Part shown: positions 32,597-44,201 of the stretch, piece after piece
How the letters are laid out: every line of letters begins with the position of its first letter
Position numbering within the stretch: position 1 is the stretch's first letter
Assembly: GCF_004137795.1 (NCBI RefSeq)
Contig: NZ_NWTM01000005.1
Coordinates: 172,620 to 236,619, forward strand
Length of the DNA stretch: 64,000 bases
Source: Pectobacterium zantedeschiae
GTDB taxonomy: Bacteria; Pseudomonadota; Gammaproteobacteria; Enterobacterales; Enterobacteriaceae
Direction: 5' to 3'
Program-made: the position numbers and the translations under genes
Notes under the pieces: generated by a model
The model's database searches: none
The model's input: the letters and a program-made list of their open reading frames with translations, nothing else
Told to the model about the DNA's origin: nothing

Positions 32597-33208
32597 TCAT
32601 GCTTTGGCCGTCGTCACCTGCATAGCGAAAAAGTCCGGCACTACCTGACGATCGGTCACCAGAATGCTGTAAATGCCCAAACTCTGAGCAGCATCGACGT
32701 TAGCGGAATTATCGTCAAAAAAGACGGCTTGAGCTGGCGTAGCGCCTTCCTGCGTCAGAACATATTGATAAATTTCCAATTCCGGCTTACGTAATCCAAT
32801 GTCTTGAGACAGATAAAGTCGGTCAGCTGCAGCTCCCACTTCCGGGAATAACGCCGGCCAGTGTGAACAATGGAGGCGGTTGGTATTCGACAGAATCACC
32901 ACACGATGCCCTTCCTCACGCAGGCGCTGCATGATGTCGATAACCTCAGGACGCAACGCGACAAAAATAGCCTGCCAGCCAGCAGTGAACTGCTCAAAGC
33001 TCAGAGCAATGCCCATTTCCTGACACAGTCTGGTGGCAAATTCTTCATCGCTGATTTCACCCCGTTCATGCTGCTCAAACGCTTCCCCCATGACAAAGCG
33101 TTCTTGCAACGTCGCGAGCGGCGCGCTGCTCAGATTACTCCAGACGCCCAATACTCTTTTGAAATCAATATCAATGACGACATTACCCAAATCAAAGATA
33201 TACAGCAT
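32597..33208 (-). CDS. yihX: Alpha-D-glucose-1-phosphate phosphatase (HAD family)
   Basis: A 203-residue cytoplasmic HAD phosphatase homologous to E. coli YihX (199), which acts on alpha-glucose-1-phosphate. Motif I IFDLGNVVID holds the nucleophile D6, motif II is ILSNTN, and motifs III/IV are RKPE and FFDDNSANV. The ATG at 33208 has a perfect AGGAGGT ribosome binding site seven bases upstream; the frame opens at 33244. Confidence 0.94.
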   Translation of the reverse strand: MLYIFDLGNVVIDIDFKRVLGVWSNLSSAPLATLQERFVMGEAFEQHERGEISDEEFATRLCQEMGIALSFEQFTAGWQAIFVALRPEVIDIMQRLREEGHRVVILSNTNRLHCSHWPALFPEVGAAADRLYLSQDIGLRKPELEIYQYVLTQEGATPAQAVFFDDNSANVDAAQSLGIYSILVTDRQVVPDFFAMQVTTAKA

Positions 33209-33307
33209 GGCAGCCACCTCCTGACGTAATCGTAGGATTTTCACTGTAGCGGGAAATAGCGGAACTGAACAGGGAGGAAATATAAGGAAAGGTTAAAGTG
33301 GAAGAAA

Positions 33308-33340
33308 GCGCATAAAATTCAGGGCACCCGAAGGTGCCCT
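33308..33340 (-). terminator. Terminator of typA
   Basis: On the minus strand the stem AGGGCACC/GGTGCCCT with a short loop (33321-33340) is followed by GAATTTTATG. It lies 30 bases after the typA stop. Confidence 0.65.
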
Positions 33341-33369
33341 GTTGCGTAACAAGACAAATCCGTCAGAAA

Positions 33370-35193
<1,824 letters not shown>

Positions 35194-35344
35194 AGCTTTG
35201 CCTCAGGCATTTAGAAATAGCGCGCTATTGTACACGTATTAATCGAGGGACTAAACAAGATCACAAGCATCTATGATAAACAACCTAGAGCTGCCTGCTT
35301 TGTGATCCCTTTCACGGTGCAAAAGCGCAACAAGCGAACACGAA

Positions 35345-35361
35345 TGCACTAAACAAGTGCA
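35345..35361 (+). promoter_or_regulatory. NtrC binding site 1 upstream of glnA
   Basis: The 17-bp palindrome TGCACTAAACAAGTGCA matches the NtrC consensus TGCACC-N5-GGTGCA. Its centre is about 140 bases before the predicted sigma-54 transcription start, the spacing of the E. coli enhancer. Confidence 0.88.
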
Positions 35362-35376
35362 ATAATTCACACATGG

Positions 35377-35393
35377 AGCACCATTTTGGTGCT
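35377..35393 (+). promoter_or_regulatory. NtrC binding site 2 upstream of glnA
   Basis: AGCACCATTTTGGTGCT is a near-perfect NtrC palindrome centred about 108 bases before the predicted start, three helical turns from site 1, as in E. coli. Confidence 0.88.
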
Positions 35394-35466
35394 TTAGACT
35401 ATAATGGTGCAGTGGATTTCCGTGAGAAAGCCCCAAGTAGCAACACATTGCACACATTTAAAAAGT

Positions 35467-35482
35467 TGGCACACTTTTAGCT
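35467..35482 (+). promoter_or_regulatory. Sigma-54 promoter of glnA (glnAp2)
   Basis: TGGCACACTTTTAGCT has the -24 GG and -12 GC elements 12 bases apart and closely matches E. coli glnAp2. The start is expected near 35493, leaving a leader of about 70 bases. Confidence 0.88.
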
Positions 35483-35562
35483 TTAGTCTACTCACGGCAA
35501 CAACATCAATCCACAACGATATTCGTTCCACGACGATAAATGACCAATCGGGAGAACCAAGT

Positions 35563-36972
35563 ATGTCCGCAGAACATGTTTTGACGATGCTGAATGAGCA
35601 CGAAGTGAAGTTTGTTGATTTACGCTTCACGGATACTAAAGGTAAAGAGCAGCACGTCACCATTCCGGCTCATCAAGTCAATGCCGACTTCTTCGAAGAA
35701 GGTAAAATGTTTGATGGTTCCTCGATTGGCGGCTGGAAAGGTATTAACGAGTCAGACATGGTTCTGATGCCCGATGCCAGCACCGCGATGATTGATCCGT
35801 TCTTCGAAGATTCCACGCTGATCATTCGTTGTGACATCCTTGAGCCAGGCACCATGCAGGGCTACGACCGTGACCCGCGTTCTATCGCGAAACGTGCGGA
35901 AGATTTCCTGCGTTCTTCAGGCATCGCCGATACCGTACTGTTCGGGCCAGAGCCAGAGTTCTTCCTGTTTGATGACATCCGTTTCGGTAGCAGCACTTCC
36001 GGTTCCCACGTTGCTATCGACGACGTCGAAGCTTACTGGAACTCCGGTAAAGAATACGAAGGCGGTAACAAAGGTCACCGTCCAGGTCTGAAAGGCGGCT
36101 ACTTCCCAGTTCCACCAGTCGATTCATCACAGGACATCCGTTCTGCTATGTGTCTGACCATGGAGCAAATGGGTCTGGTTGTTGAAGCTCACCACCACGA
36201 AGTGGCTACTGCTGGTCAGAACGAAGTGGCTACCCGCTTCAACACCATGACCAAAAAAGCGGACGAAATTCAGATCTACAAATATGTCGTGCACAACGTG
36301 GCTCACGCTTACGGTAAAACGGCGACCTTCATGCCAAAACCAATGTTCGGTGATAACGGTTCTGGTATGCACTGCCACATGTCTCTGTCTAAAGACGGCA
36401 CTAACCTGTTCGCTGGCGACAAATACGGCGGCCTGTCTGAACTGGCTCTGTTCTACATCGGCGGTGTTATCAAGCACGCTAAAGCTATCAACGCCCTGGC
36501 GAACCCGACCACCAACTCCTACAAGCGTCTGGTTCCAGGCTACGAAGCACCAGTTATGCTGGCTTACTCTGCCCGTAACCGTTCTGCTTCAATCCGTATC
36601 CCAGTTGTTGCCAGCCCGAAAGCACGTCGTATCGAAGCGCGCTTCCCGGATCCAGCGGCTAACCCGTACCTGTGTTTCGCTGCACTGCTGATGGCTGGCC
36701 TCGACGGCATCATCAACAAAATCCACCCTGGCGATGCAATGGACAAAAACCTGTACGACTTGCCGCCGGAAGAAGAAGCAGAGATTCCAAAAGTTGCCGG
36801 TTCTCTGGACGAGGCCCTGGCTGCACTGAACGAAGACCGCGAGTTCCTGACCCGTGGTGGCGTGTTCACTGATGACGCTATCGAAGCGTATATCGAACTG
36901 CGTAAATCTGAAATTGACCGCGTTCGTATGACGCCACACCCAGTTGAGTTCGAACTGTACTACAGCGTTTAA
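35563..36972 (+). CDS. glnA: Glutamine synthetase, type I
   Basis: Dodecameric enzyme that makes glutamine from glutamate, ammonium and ATP. It has 469 residues as in E. coli. Visible motifs are the FDGSSIGGW latch (about residue 50), metal and substrate site [10 protein letters not shown] (about 127), ATP-site [12 protein letters not shown] (about 263), and the adenylylation loop [11 protein letters not shown] with the modified Tyr near 398. The start at ATG 35563 follows homology; the frame opens upstream at 35404. Expression is set by a sigma-54 promoter with two NtrC sites, and the gene heads glnA-glnL-glnG. Confidence 0.98.
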   Translation: MSAEHVLTMLNEHEVKFVDLRFTDTKGKEQHVTIPAHQVNADFFEEGKMFDGSSIGGWKGINESDMVLMPDASTAMIDPFFEDSTLIIRCDILEPGTMQGYDRDPRSIAKRAEDFLRSSGIADTVLFGPEPEFFLFDDIRFGSSTSGSHVAIDDVEAYWNSGKEYEGGNKGHRPGLKGGYFPVPPVDSSQDIRSAMCLTMEQMGLVVEAHHHEVATAGQNEVATRFNTMTKKADEIQIYKYVVHNVAHAYGKTATFMPKPMFGDNGSGMHCHMSLSKDGTNLFAGDKYGGLSELALFYIGGVIKHAKAINALANPTTNSYKRLVPGYEAPVMLAYSARNRSASIRIPVVASPKARRIEARFPDPAANPYLCFAALLMAGLDGIINKIHPGDAMDKNLYDLPPEEEAEIPKVAGSLDEALAALNEDREFLTRGGVFTDDAIEAYIELRKSEIDRVRMTPHPVEFELYYSV

Positions 36973-37072
36973 TAATCTCTGCCTTGGCGTGGTTGGGTGT
37001 GCTGATACCCAACCATGACCGATAAACAACAGAATACTAAGAAGTTTGTTCTTGTTGCCGTGGAAACGCTTC

Positions 37073-37097
37073 AGCCCATCTTCGGATGGGCTTTTTT
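37073..37097 (+). terminator. Terminator/attenuator between glnA and glnL
   Basis: The stem AGCCCATC/GATGGGCT with a TTCG tetraloop is followed by TTTTT. It limits read-through from glnA into glnLG, as in E. coli. Confidence 0.88.
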
Positions 37098-37147
37098 CAC
37101 CATCGGCATTGGCCGTTGCGACGTAACATCCATCATCCACACTACAA

Positions 37148-37164
37148 TGCACCATGCTGGTGCG
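37148..37164 (+). promoter_or_regulatory. NtrC operator at the glnL promoter
   Basis: TGCACCATGCTGGTGCG matches the NtrC half-sites TGCACC and GGTGC. It lies 12 bases before the glnL start, where NtrC represses the weak glnLp promoter in E. coli. Confidence 0.8.
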
Positions 37165-37176
37165 GGAGTCTGCGTT

Positions 37177-38226
37177 ATGGCAACAGGCACGCTGCCCGAT
37201 GCTGGGCAGATCCTAAATTCCCTGATAAACAGCATCTTATTGCTGGATAACGATCTGGCGATTCACTATTCCAACCCGGCAGCACAGCAATTACTGGCAC
37301 AAAGTTCGCGTAAATTATCCGGCACACCGCTGCCAGACTTGCTGGGATATTTTTCTCTGAATATCGATTTACTGCGTGAGAGTCTGGATTCAGGGCAAGG
37401 TTTTACCGATAACGAAGTCACTCTCGTCGTGGATGGTAAAGCGCACATCATGTCGCTCACCGCTCAGCGGGTACAAAACGATTTTATTTTACTGGAAATG
37501 GCGCCGATGGATAACCAGCGCCGTCTCAGCCAAGAACAGCTTCAACATGCACAGCAGCAGGCCGCTCGTGATTTGGTCCGAGGCCTGGCGCATGAGATAA
37601 AAAATCCGCTTGGTGGATTGCGCGGGGCTGCACAGTTGCTTGCCAAGGCCTTGCCAGATCCAGCATTGACGGAATATACCAAGGTCATCATCGAACAGGC
37701 GGATCGTCTGCGTAATCTGGTTGATCGCCTGCTCGGGCCACAGCAGCCCGGCTTGCACGTCACCCAGAGTATCCATCAAGTCGCTGAACGCGTTTGCCAG
37801 CTCGTCTCGTTGGAAAAACCAGATAACGTGACGCTGGTGAAAGACTATGATCCCAGCCTGCCAGAGTTGACGCACGACCCCGACCAGATTGAACAGGTAC
37901 TGCTGAATATTACCCGCAATGCGCTACAGGCGCTGGGTGAGGAAGGCGGAACCATTACGATACGTACTCGAACGGCTTTTCAGCTTACTCTGCACGGCGT
38001 GCGCTATCGTCTTGCAGCACGTATTGACGTGGAAGATGACGGCCCCGGCGTACCTGCTCAGCTTCAGGACACACTATTTTACCCGATGGTGAGCGGACGC
38101 GAAGGGGGAACCGGTTTAGGGCTTTCCATCGCCCGCAGTCTTATCGACCAGCACTCCGGTAAAATTGAATTTAACAGTTGGCCAGGACACACCGAATTCT
38201 CGGTTTACCTGCCCATTCGCCAGTGA
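37177..38226 (+). CDS. glnL: Nitrogen regulation sensor kinase NtrB
   Basis: Cytoplasmic histidine kinase/phosphatase of 349 residues (identical length to E. coli) that sets NtrC phosphorylation in response to PII. The order is PAS domain (about 10-115), HisKA with H139 in [11 protein letters not shown] box [11 protein letters not shown]1 VEDDGPGVP and G2 GGTGLGLS. The start at ATG 37177 ([14 protein letters not shown]) is by homology. Confidence 0.97.
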   Translation: MATGTLPDAGQILNSLINSILLLDNDLAIHYSNPAAQQLLAQSSRKLSGTPLPDLLGYFSLNIDLLRESLDSGQGFTDNEVTLVVDGKAHIMSLTAQRVQNDFILLEMAPMDNQRRLSQEQLQHAQQQAARDLVRGLAHEIKNPLGGLRGAAQLLAKALPDPALTEYTKVIIEQADRLRNLVDRLLGPQQPGLHVTQSIHQVAERVCQLVSLEKPDNVTLVKDYDPSLPELTHDPDQIEQVLLNITRNALQALGEEGGTITIRTRTAFQLTLHGVRYRLAARIDVEDDGPGVPAQLQDTLFYPMVSGREGGTGLGLSIARSLIDQHSGKIEFNSWPGHTEFSVYLPIRQ

Positions 38227-38234
38227 GGTTCACA

Positions 38235-39647
38235 ATGCAACGAGGGATAGTCTGGATTGTCGATGACGATAGCTCCATCCGTTGGGTGCTTGAGCGCGCG
38301 CTTGCTGGTGCGGGTTTAACCTGCGCAACGTTTGAAAACGGAAATCAGGTACTGCATGCGCTAGCAACACAAACGCCTGACGTTTTGCTGTCCGACATCC
38401 GCATGCCAGGGATGGATGGATTAGCGCTCTTACAGCAAATCAAACAGCGTCACCCGATGCTCCCGGTCATCATTATGACGGCACATTCCGATCTGGATGC
38501 CGCCGTCAGTGCTTATCAACAGGGCGCGTTCGACTATTTGCCGAAACCGTTTGATATTGATGAAGCTGTCGCACTGGTTGAGCGTGCAATCAGTCATTAT
38601 CTGGAACAACAGCAACCGGTACGCAATCAGCCGATCAATGGCCCGACAACGGACATTATTGGCGAAGCACCTGCCATGCAGGATGTCTTTCGCATCATTG
38701 GTCGCCTATCTCGCTCATCGATCAGCGTGCTGATTAACGGCGAATCGGGAACGGGTAAAGAGCTGGTGGCACATGCCCTGCATCGCCACAGCCCACGTAC
38801 CAAAGCCCCTTTTATTGCCCTGAATATGGCCGCCATTCCCAAGGATCTGATCGAATCGGAATTGTTTGGTCATGAGAAAGGCGCATTTACGGGCGCGAAC
38901 CAAATTCGTCAGGGCCGCTTTGAACAGGCCGATGGCGGTACGCTGTTTCTGGATGAAATCGGCGATATGCCGCTAGACGTGCAGACACGCCTGTTGCGCG
39001 TATTAGCCGACGGGCAGTTTTATCGCGTTGGCGGCTATGCCGCGGTGAAGGTGGATGTCCGCATTATCGCGGCAACACACCAAAATCTTGAGCAGCGTGT
39101 GCAGGAAGGTAAATTCCGTGATGACCTGTTTCATCGCCTGAATGTGATCCGCGTTCATTTGCCACCACTGCGTGAACGTAGGGAAGATATTCCCCGCCTG
39201 GCGCGTTATTTCTTGCAGGCGACGGCCAAAGAGCTGGGCGTCGAGCCGAAAAATCTGCACCCAGAAGCGGAAACCGCGCTAACCCGTTTACCGTGGCCCG
39301 GTAACGTGCGCCAGTTAGAGAACACCTGCCGCTGGTTGACGGTCATGGCTGCCGGTCAGGAAGTGCTGATTCAGGATCTGCCGCCTGAGCTGTTCGAGAC
39401 CACAGCGCCCGATTCTACCGTGCATATTCTGCCTGACAGTTGGGCAACGCTATTGGCACAATGGGCCGATCGCGCGCTGCGTTCCGGTCATCAAAATCTG
39501 CTAGCGGAAGCACAACCAGAAATGGAAAGAACCCTGCTTACGACAGCATTACGGCACACGCAGGGACATAAACAGGAAGCCGCAAGATTGCTGGGATGGG
39601 GCAGAAATACCCTGACGCGTAAACTAAAAGAGCTGGGAATGGAGTAG
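38235..39647 (+). CDS. glnG: Nitrogen regulation response regulator NtrC
   Basis: Sigma-54 activator of 470 residues (E. coli 469). The receiver domain has D54 in [12 protein letters not shown]. The AAA+ domain has Walker A GESGTGKE and the sigma-54 contact loop GAFTGA; a Fis-type helix-turn-helix ([20 protein letters not shown]) closes the protein. It starts eight bases after glnL and acts on the sites upstream of glnA and glnL. Confidence 0.98.
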   Translation: MQRGIVWIVDDDSSIRWVLERALAGAGLTCATFENGNQVLHALATQTPDVLLSDIRMPGMDGLALLQQIKQRHPMLPVIIMTAHSDLDAAVSAYQQGAFDYLPKPFDIDEAVALVERAISHYLEQQQPVRNQPINGPTTDIIGEAPAMQDVFRIIGRLSRSSISVLINGESGTGKELVAHALHRHSPRTKAPFIALNMAAIPKDLIESELFGHEKGAFTGANQIRQGRFEQADGGTLFLDEIGDMPLDVQTRLLRVLADGQFYRVGGYAAVKVDVRIIAATHQNLEQRVQEGKFRDDLFHRLNVIRVHLPPLRERREDIPRLARYFLQATAKELGVEPKNLHPEAETALTRLPWPGNVRQLENTCRWLTVMAAGQEVLIQDLPPELFETTAPDSTVHILPDSWATLLAQWADRALRSGHQNLLAEAQPEMERTLLTTALRHTQGHKQEAARLLGWGRNTLTRKLKELGME

Positions 39648-39790
39648 CGAGATTGTTTTTTTATTGCTCAATTGTTAATAAACAAACTGGTGATTAAAAA
39701 TACAATCTGGCGCACGAAATTGTCATTAATTTGTCCTTTACTTGCCTCGAGTCAGCAGTATGATCGTGTCGCTGATTCGGGAGGAACACC

Positions 39791-39913
39791 ATGCTGGACT
39801 CATTGATTTCCGTTGCAACACACGGCGCTGAAATTGGCTCCGCGGCAAGCCATTCGCCGCAGGCTGCTATTGCCGCCGTTTTGTGTGCCGCACTGATTAA
39901 CTTCTTTAGTTGA
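39791..39913 (+). CDS. yshB: Small membrane protein YshB
   Basis: This 40-residue gene has a strong ribosome binding site (GGGAGG) seven bases upstream and its own terminator. The product starts MLDSLISVATHG and ends AAVLCAALINFFS. The core SHSPQAAIAAVLCAALI matches E. coli YshB (36 residues, SHTPQTAVAAVLCAAMI, from memory), which also follows glnG. A single hydrophobic helix fills the C-terminal half. A -10-like TATGAT preceded by TTTACT at 16-base spacing lies just upstream. In Salmonella, YshB has been linked to intracellular growth. Confidence 0.9.
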   Translation: MLDSLISVATHGAEIGSAASHSPQAAIAAVLCAALINFFS

Positions 39914-39931
39914 TCCTATAAAAGCGCGAGA

Positions 39932-39968
39932 ACAGCCAGTCGGTGTTAACATCGACTGGCTGTTTTTG
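39932..39968 (+). terminator. Rho-independent terminator of yshB
   Basis: An 11-bp stem ACAGCCAGTCG/CGACTGGCTGT with a 10-base loop is followed by TTTTTG. Confidence 0.88.
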
Positions 39969-40131
39969 TTATTACTTTTTTTCTCATCGAACAGCGTTAT
40001 CGTCTCGCCTTACATTCATCTAGCCCTTCTTGTCACCTTTTCCGCCACCCGAAGTAAAATTGTTTCTCTTTCCAGCCACTCCTTCAGCAATAAAACAACA
40101 TAAGCTATTGATAATAAATAACCTTAAAGGT

Positions 40132-40147
40132 TGGCACATTCCCTGCT
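40132..40147 (+). promoter_or_regulatory. Predicted sigma-54 promoter of the 2-oxoglutarate dehydrogenase operon
   Basis: TGGCACATTCCCTGCT keeps the -24 GG and -12 GC exactly 12 bases apart and matches 5 of 5 core -24 bases. A start near 40158 would leave a 35-base leader to the E1 gene. No clear activator palindrome was spotted upstream. Confidence 0.82.
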
Positions 40148-40192
40148 AAGTCACGGGAGAGAAAAATGAGGTCACATTCATAGGAGACTATC

Positions 40193-42940
40193 ATGCCAAC
40201 CCGTACCCCACTCTCTGGCGAAAACGCTTCATTTCTGGAAGCCCTCTACAACATCTGGCTAGCGTCACCCAACGATCTCCCAGCCGATTGGAAAACGTTT
40301 TTTGCCTCTGGAACCACACCCGCCGACATTCTGGGAGGAGATTTACCCGGCAACACCGTTCTCTGGCTGAAAAAACAAGCCGCCGTCACCCAACTGGCAG
40401 ACGCATTCCGGCGTAAAGGTCATTTGAAAGCCCACCTCGATCCGCTTTCTCTCTCTCCTTTATCAGATATTCCAGAGCTCACCCTGGCAGGCTGGGGGTT
40501 GAGCACTGAGGACTTATCCGCCGAATTCATGGTTAACGTCGGACGCCACACAACCATGATGTCGCTCAGGCAACTCCTGTCGCTACTGGAGCAAACCTAT
40601 TGTGGCCATATCGGTTATGAGTTCGATCATGTAGACGATGCAGATGCGAAACGCTGGTGGCTGGAACGAATCGAACACCTGTCCCCGCAACAGGAAAGTG
40701 CCGAGAAAAGCCTGCACACGCTGGAAAAACTAATTGCAGCCGAAACTCTGGAGCGCTATCTCCATACCCGCTACGTCGGGCAGAAACGCTTCTCGCTCGA
40801 AGGCGCAGAGAGTGCTATTGCCGCACTGGATGGCGTAATCAACCACGCCAGCCAGCACGGTGTGGAAGAAATTGTGATGGGAATGGCACACCGGGGACGT
40901 TTGAATGTGTTGGTCAACATCATGGGGAAAGATCCGGCATTGCTGTTTGCCGAATTTGAGGGCCGACAGCCCATCGGAACGGGTTCTGGCGATGTTAAAT
41001 ATCACATGGGTTATGCCAGTAAAGTCGCCACATCGGCAGGGGTCATGCATCTCTCACTGGCTTACAACCCTTCTCATTTGGAAATCGTCAACCCAGTAGT
41101 ACAAGGCCAGGTGCGTGCACATCAGCAGCGCCATCATCATCATGGTAAAGATAAAGTCATGGCATTACTCATTCATGGTGATTCAGCACTGGGAGGACTG
41201 GGCGTTAATCAAACCACCTTTAACCTTTCACAAACCGCTGGCTATGGTACAGGCGGCACACTTCATCTGGTTATCAACAATCAAGTCGGTTTTACCACTT
41301 CCAATCCGCATGACATGCGTTCTTCTCACTACTGTACTGATATCGCGAAAATGATTGGCGCCCCCATTATCCACGTCAATGGCGACGATGTAGATGCGAT
41401 TTGTCAGGTCATTGCGCTGGCCTGTGAATGGCGTATGGCTTTCAACCGCGACATCGTTATCGATCTGGTCTGTTTTCGCAAATTAGGACACAACGAAAGT
41501 GACGAACCACGCCTGACTCAACCGTTAATGTATCAGGCCGTGGATAATCACCCCGGTATACGCACCCGTTATGGTGAAAAACTGATACAGCGCGGCCTGA
41601 TAACAAACGAACAGCAAAACGGGATGATCGAGCGCTACCGCCAGTGGCTTTCTTCCTGTGCAATTACCGATGCCAATACCGCCGTGGAGACATCTCCTCT
41701 CAGGGATAATATCTGGGAGCGTTTTGACAATCGCAGCTGGCATGATGCGCCGAACACCAGCCTACCACTGAAAACACTGATGTCTTATGCAGACAAAGTG
41801 ACTACCCTTCCTGATGAGATCGTGCCGCATCCGACGATTCAAAAACAGCTCGCACTACGTCAGAAAATGGGCAGCAATGAGGCCCCGCTGGACTGGGGCA
41901 TGGCGGAAACACTGGCTTATGCCTCTCTACTGGACGACGGTGTTGGTGTACGGATTTCAGGAGAGGACTCTGGACGCGGCACCTTCAGTCACCGTCATGC
42001 AGTGGTACACAACCAAAAACCACAACAAAACGATCAGCGCCAATACATTCCACTTCAGCACATTAGTGACTCACAGGCCGATTTTCAGATCATCGACTCC
42101 GTTCTGAACGAAGAATCCATTCTGGCTTACGAATATGGCTATGCCAGTTCTGCCCCCGACCAACTGGTTATCTGGGAAGCACAATTCGGTGATTTCGCCA
42201 ACGGTGCCCAGATTGCCATCGATCAGTTTATTTCCTCCAGCGAAACTAAATGGGATCGCTACTGTGGGCTGACCGTCATTCTGCCGCATGGTTATGACGG
42301 TCAGGGGCCCGAGCACTCTTCAGGACGTCTAGAGCGTTGGTTGCAACTCTGCGCAGAAAACAACATGCGGGTGGTGATGCCATCAGAATCCGCGCAAATG
42401 TTCCATCTCCTGCGGGGACAAATGTTAAGCAATATGCGCAAGCCGCTCATTATCTTCATGAGCAAACGCCTGCTGCGCTTCAAAGATGCCATGAGTCCGT
42501 TAACTGCACTGAGTGAGGGAGCGTTCCGGCCAGCGATCGCCGATGCGCGTAACCCGGATGCCAAAGATGTCACGCAAGTCATCCTGTGTGCGGGACAGGT
42601 CTATTATGACATCTTGCAGGCAAGAGAAGCTCAGGGATTAACCGATAAAGTTGTGTTGATCCGTGTTGAGCAGCTCTATCCATTTCCTCATCAGGCCCTC
42701 AAAGCGGCAATCTCGCCCTATCAACAGGTAAAAAACTGGCTATGGCTTCAGGAAGAACCCGCCAATCAAGGGGCATGGCGACAAATCCGTCATGAACTGG
42801 ATCGCCTCCTTCCGGAAAACATGCACTTTCAATATGCCGGACGCCCCGCCGCCGCCGCTCCAGCTACCGGATATAGAGCCGTACATCAACAACAAATAGC
42901 CGATTTTCTCGCTGAGGCATTTCACTTCGTTAACGTTTGA
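40193..42940 (+). CDS. 2-oxoglutarate dehydrogenase E1 component (accessory, SucA-like)
   Basis: Thiamine-diphosphate enzyme that decarboxylates 2-oxoglutarate and passes the succinyl group to E2. It has 915 residues (E. coli SucA 933). The short N-terminal E2-binding helix (ASFLEALYNIWLASP) is present. Catalytic and cofactor motifs include GMAHRGRLNVL (about residue 232), YNPSHLEIVNPVV, the thiamine motif IHGDSALGG...INNQVGF, and GQGPEHSSGRLERWLQ. It heads an operon with E2, E3 and both succinyl-CoA synthetase subunits. The housekeeping sucA normally lies beside sdh and gltA, so this is probably a second, specialised copy, similar to the KguR-regulated genes of uropathogenic E. coli. Confidence 0.93.
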   Translation: MPTRTPLSGENASFLEALYNIWLASPNDLPADWKTFFASGTTPADILGGDLPGNTVLWLKKQAAVTQLADAFRRKGHLKAHLDPLSLSPLSDIPELTLAGWGLSTEDLSAEFMVNVGRHTTMMSLRQLLSLLEQTYCGHIGYEFDHVDDADAKRWWLERIEHLSPQQESAEKSLHTLEKLIAAETLERYLHTRYVGQKRFSLEGAESAIAALDGVINHASQHGVEEIVMGMAHRGRLNVLVNIMGKDPALLFAEFEGRQPIGTGSGDVKYHMGYASKVATSAGVMHLSLAYNPSHLEIVNPVVQGQVRAHQQRHHHHGKDKVMALLIHGDSALGGLGVNQTTFNLSQTAGYGTGGTLHLVINNQVGFTTSNPHDMRSSHYCTDIAKMIGAPIIHVNGDDVDAICQVIALACEWRMAFNRDIVIDLVCFRKLGHNESDEPRLTQPLMYQAVDNHPGIRTRYGEKLIQRGLITNEQQNGMIERYRQWLSSCAITDANTAVETSPLRDNIWERFDNRSWHDAPNTSLPLKTLMSYADKVTTLPDEIVPHPTIQKQLALRQKMGSNEAPLDWGMAETLAYASLLDDGVGVRISGEDSGRGTFSHRHAVVHNQKPQQNDQRQYIPLQHISDSQADFQIIDSVLNEESILAYEYGYASSAPDQLVIWEAQFGDFANGAQIAIDQFISSSETKWDRYCGLTVILPHGYDGQGPEHSSGRLERWLQLCAENNMRVVMPSESAQMFHLLRGQMLSNMRKPLIIFMSKRLLRFKDAMSPLTALSEGAFRPAIADARNPDAKDVTQVILCAGQVYYDILQAREAQGLTDKVVLIRVEQLYPFPHQALKAAISPYQQVKNWLWLQEEPANQGAWRQIRHELDRLLPENMHFQYAGRPAAAAPATGYRAVHQQQIADFLAEAFHFVNV

Positions 42941-42979
42941 TAATTTTCATAAAAACAATCACGAATACCGGAGAAAAAA

Positions 42980-44188
42980 ATGATAGAAATCAATGTCCCA
43001 CAACTACCGGAATCCGTCACAGAAGGCGTTCTGGCAACGTGGTGCAAACAGGCTGGCGATATCGTCAAACGCGATGATGTTGTTGCTGAACTGGAAACCG
43101 ACAAGGTCATACTGGAAATTCCCGCGCCTGCCGATGGCCTGTTATCCGAGCAGCTCATCGCCGAAGGCGAGAGCGTTACATCAGGTCAGCTACTGGCGCG
43201 GATCATTCCCCAGAACACCGCACCTTCCCCCACACCAGAAATTCCAACCGAAACGCCGATTGCCATGCCTGCCGCCCGCAAAGAGGCAATCCGTCAGGAT
43301 ATCGATCTGGCGCAGGTTACGGGTACCGGACGCCATAACAGAATAATAAAAGAGGATGTTCTGACGCAGGCTAGCCATACCAGCGCACCAACGGACACGC
43401 TTCCCACCGACACAGCCGTGCCAATACTCGACCGCCCAACAGATACAGTAGCAAAAACCACAATACCGGAGAAAAAACCGACGGATAGCCGACAAGAACG
43501 CCGCGAACCAATGAGTCGTCTACGAACACGGATCGCCGAACGCTTACTCGCTTCACAGCGGGAAAACGCCATTCTGACGACATTCAATGAAGTCAATATG
43601 CAAGAGATCATCACGCTGCGTAATACCTATAAAGCGCGTTTTGAAAAGCAACACGGGGTAAAACTGGGTTTTATGTCGTTTTTTGTCAAAGCTACCAGTC
43701 ACGCGCTCCGTCAATTCCCTATCGTTAATGCCGCTATTGATGGGCAGAACATCATCTGGCGTGACTACTGTGATATAGGCATCGCGGTCAGCAGCGCACG
43801 TGGATTGATGGTTCCGATATTACGTAATGCTGAATTGCTGTCTCTGGCAGAAATCGAGCGCCAGATAAATGAGTACGCCGAATTAGCACGAGCAGGAAAA
43901 CTACCGCTGGAAGCGCTACAGGGCGGCACATTTTCCATCACTAACGGCGGCACTTTCGGCTCCATGATGTCAACGCCAATCATCAACCCGCCCCAGTCTG
44001 CCATTTTAGGGATGCACGCCATCACGCCACGCCCGGTAGCAGAAAACGATTGTGTCGTTATTCGCCCGATGATGTATCTGGCGCTGAGTTACGACCATCG
44101 CCTGATTGACGGCCAGGAAGCCGTACAAACACTAGCGACGATTAAACGCCTGCTGGAAGCGCCTGCACAGCTTTTGCTGGATATCTGA
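42980..44188 (+). CDS. Dihydrolipoyllysine succinyltransferase E2 component (SucB-like)
   Basis: Core of the dehydrogenase complex, transferring succinyl from lipoyl to CoA. It has 402 residues (E. coli SucB 405). It consists of one lipoyl domain with the lipoylated K42 in [12 protein letters not shown], a Pro/Thr-rich linker, an E3-binding domain (about 93-127, [14 protein letters not shown]), a second linker, and the catalytic domain ending [11 protein letters not shown] with H373 and D377. It starts 39 bases after E1 with a GGAG ribosome binding site. Confidence 0.94.
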   Translation: MIEINVPQLPESVTEGVLATWCKQAGDIVKRDDVVAELETDKVILEIPAPADGLLSEQLIAEGESVTSGQLLARIIPQNTAPSPTPEIPTETPIAMPAARKEAIRQDIDLAQVTGTGRHNRIIKEDVLTQASHTSAPTDTLPTDTAVPILDRPTDTVAKTTIPEKKPTDSRQERREPMSRLRTRIAERLLASQRENAILTTFNEVNMQEIITLRNTYKARFEKQHGVKLGFMSFFVKATSHALRQFPIVNAAIDGQNIIWRDYCDIGIAVSSARGLMVPILRNAELLSLAEIERQINEYAELARAGKLPLEALQGGTFSITNGGTFGSMMSTPIINPPQSAILGMHAITPRPVAENDCVVIRPMMYLALSYDHRLIDGQEAVQTLATIKRLLEAPAQLLLDI

Positions 44189-44201
44189 CAAGGGGAAAAA
44201 C

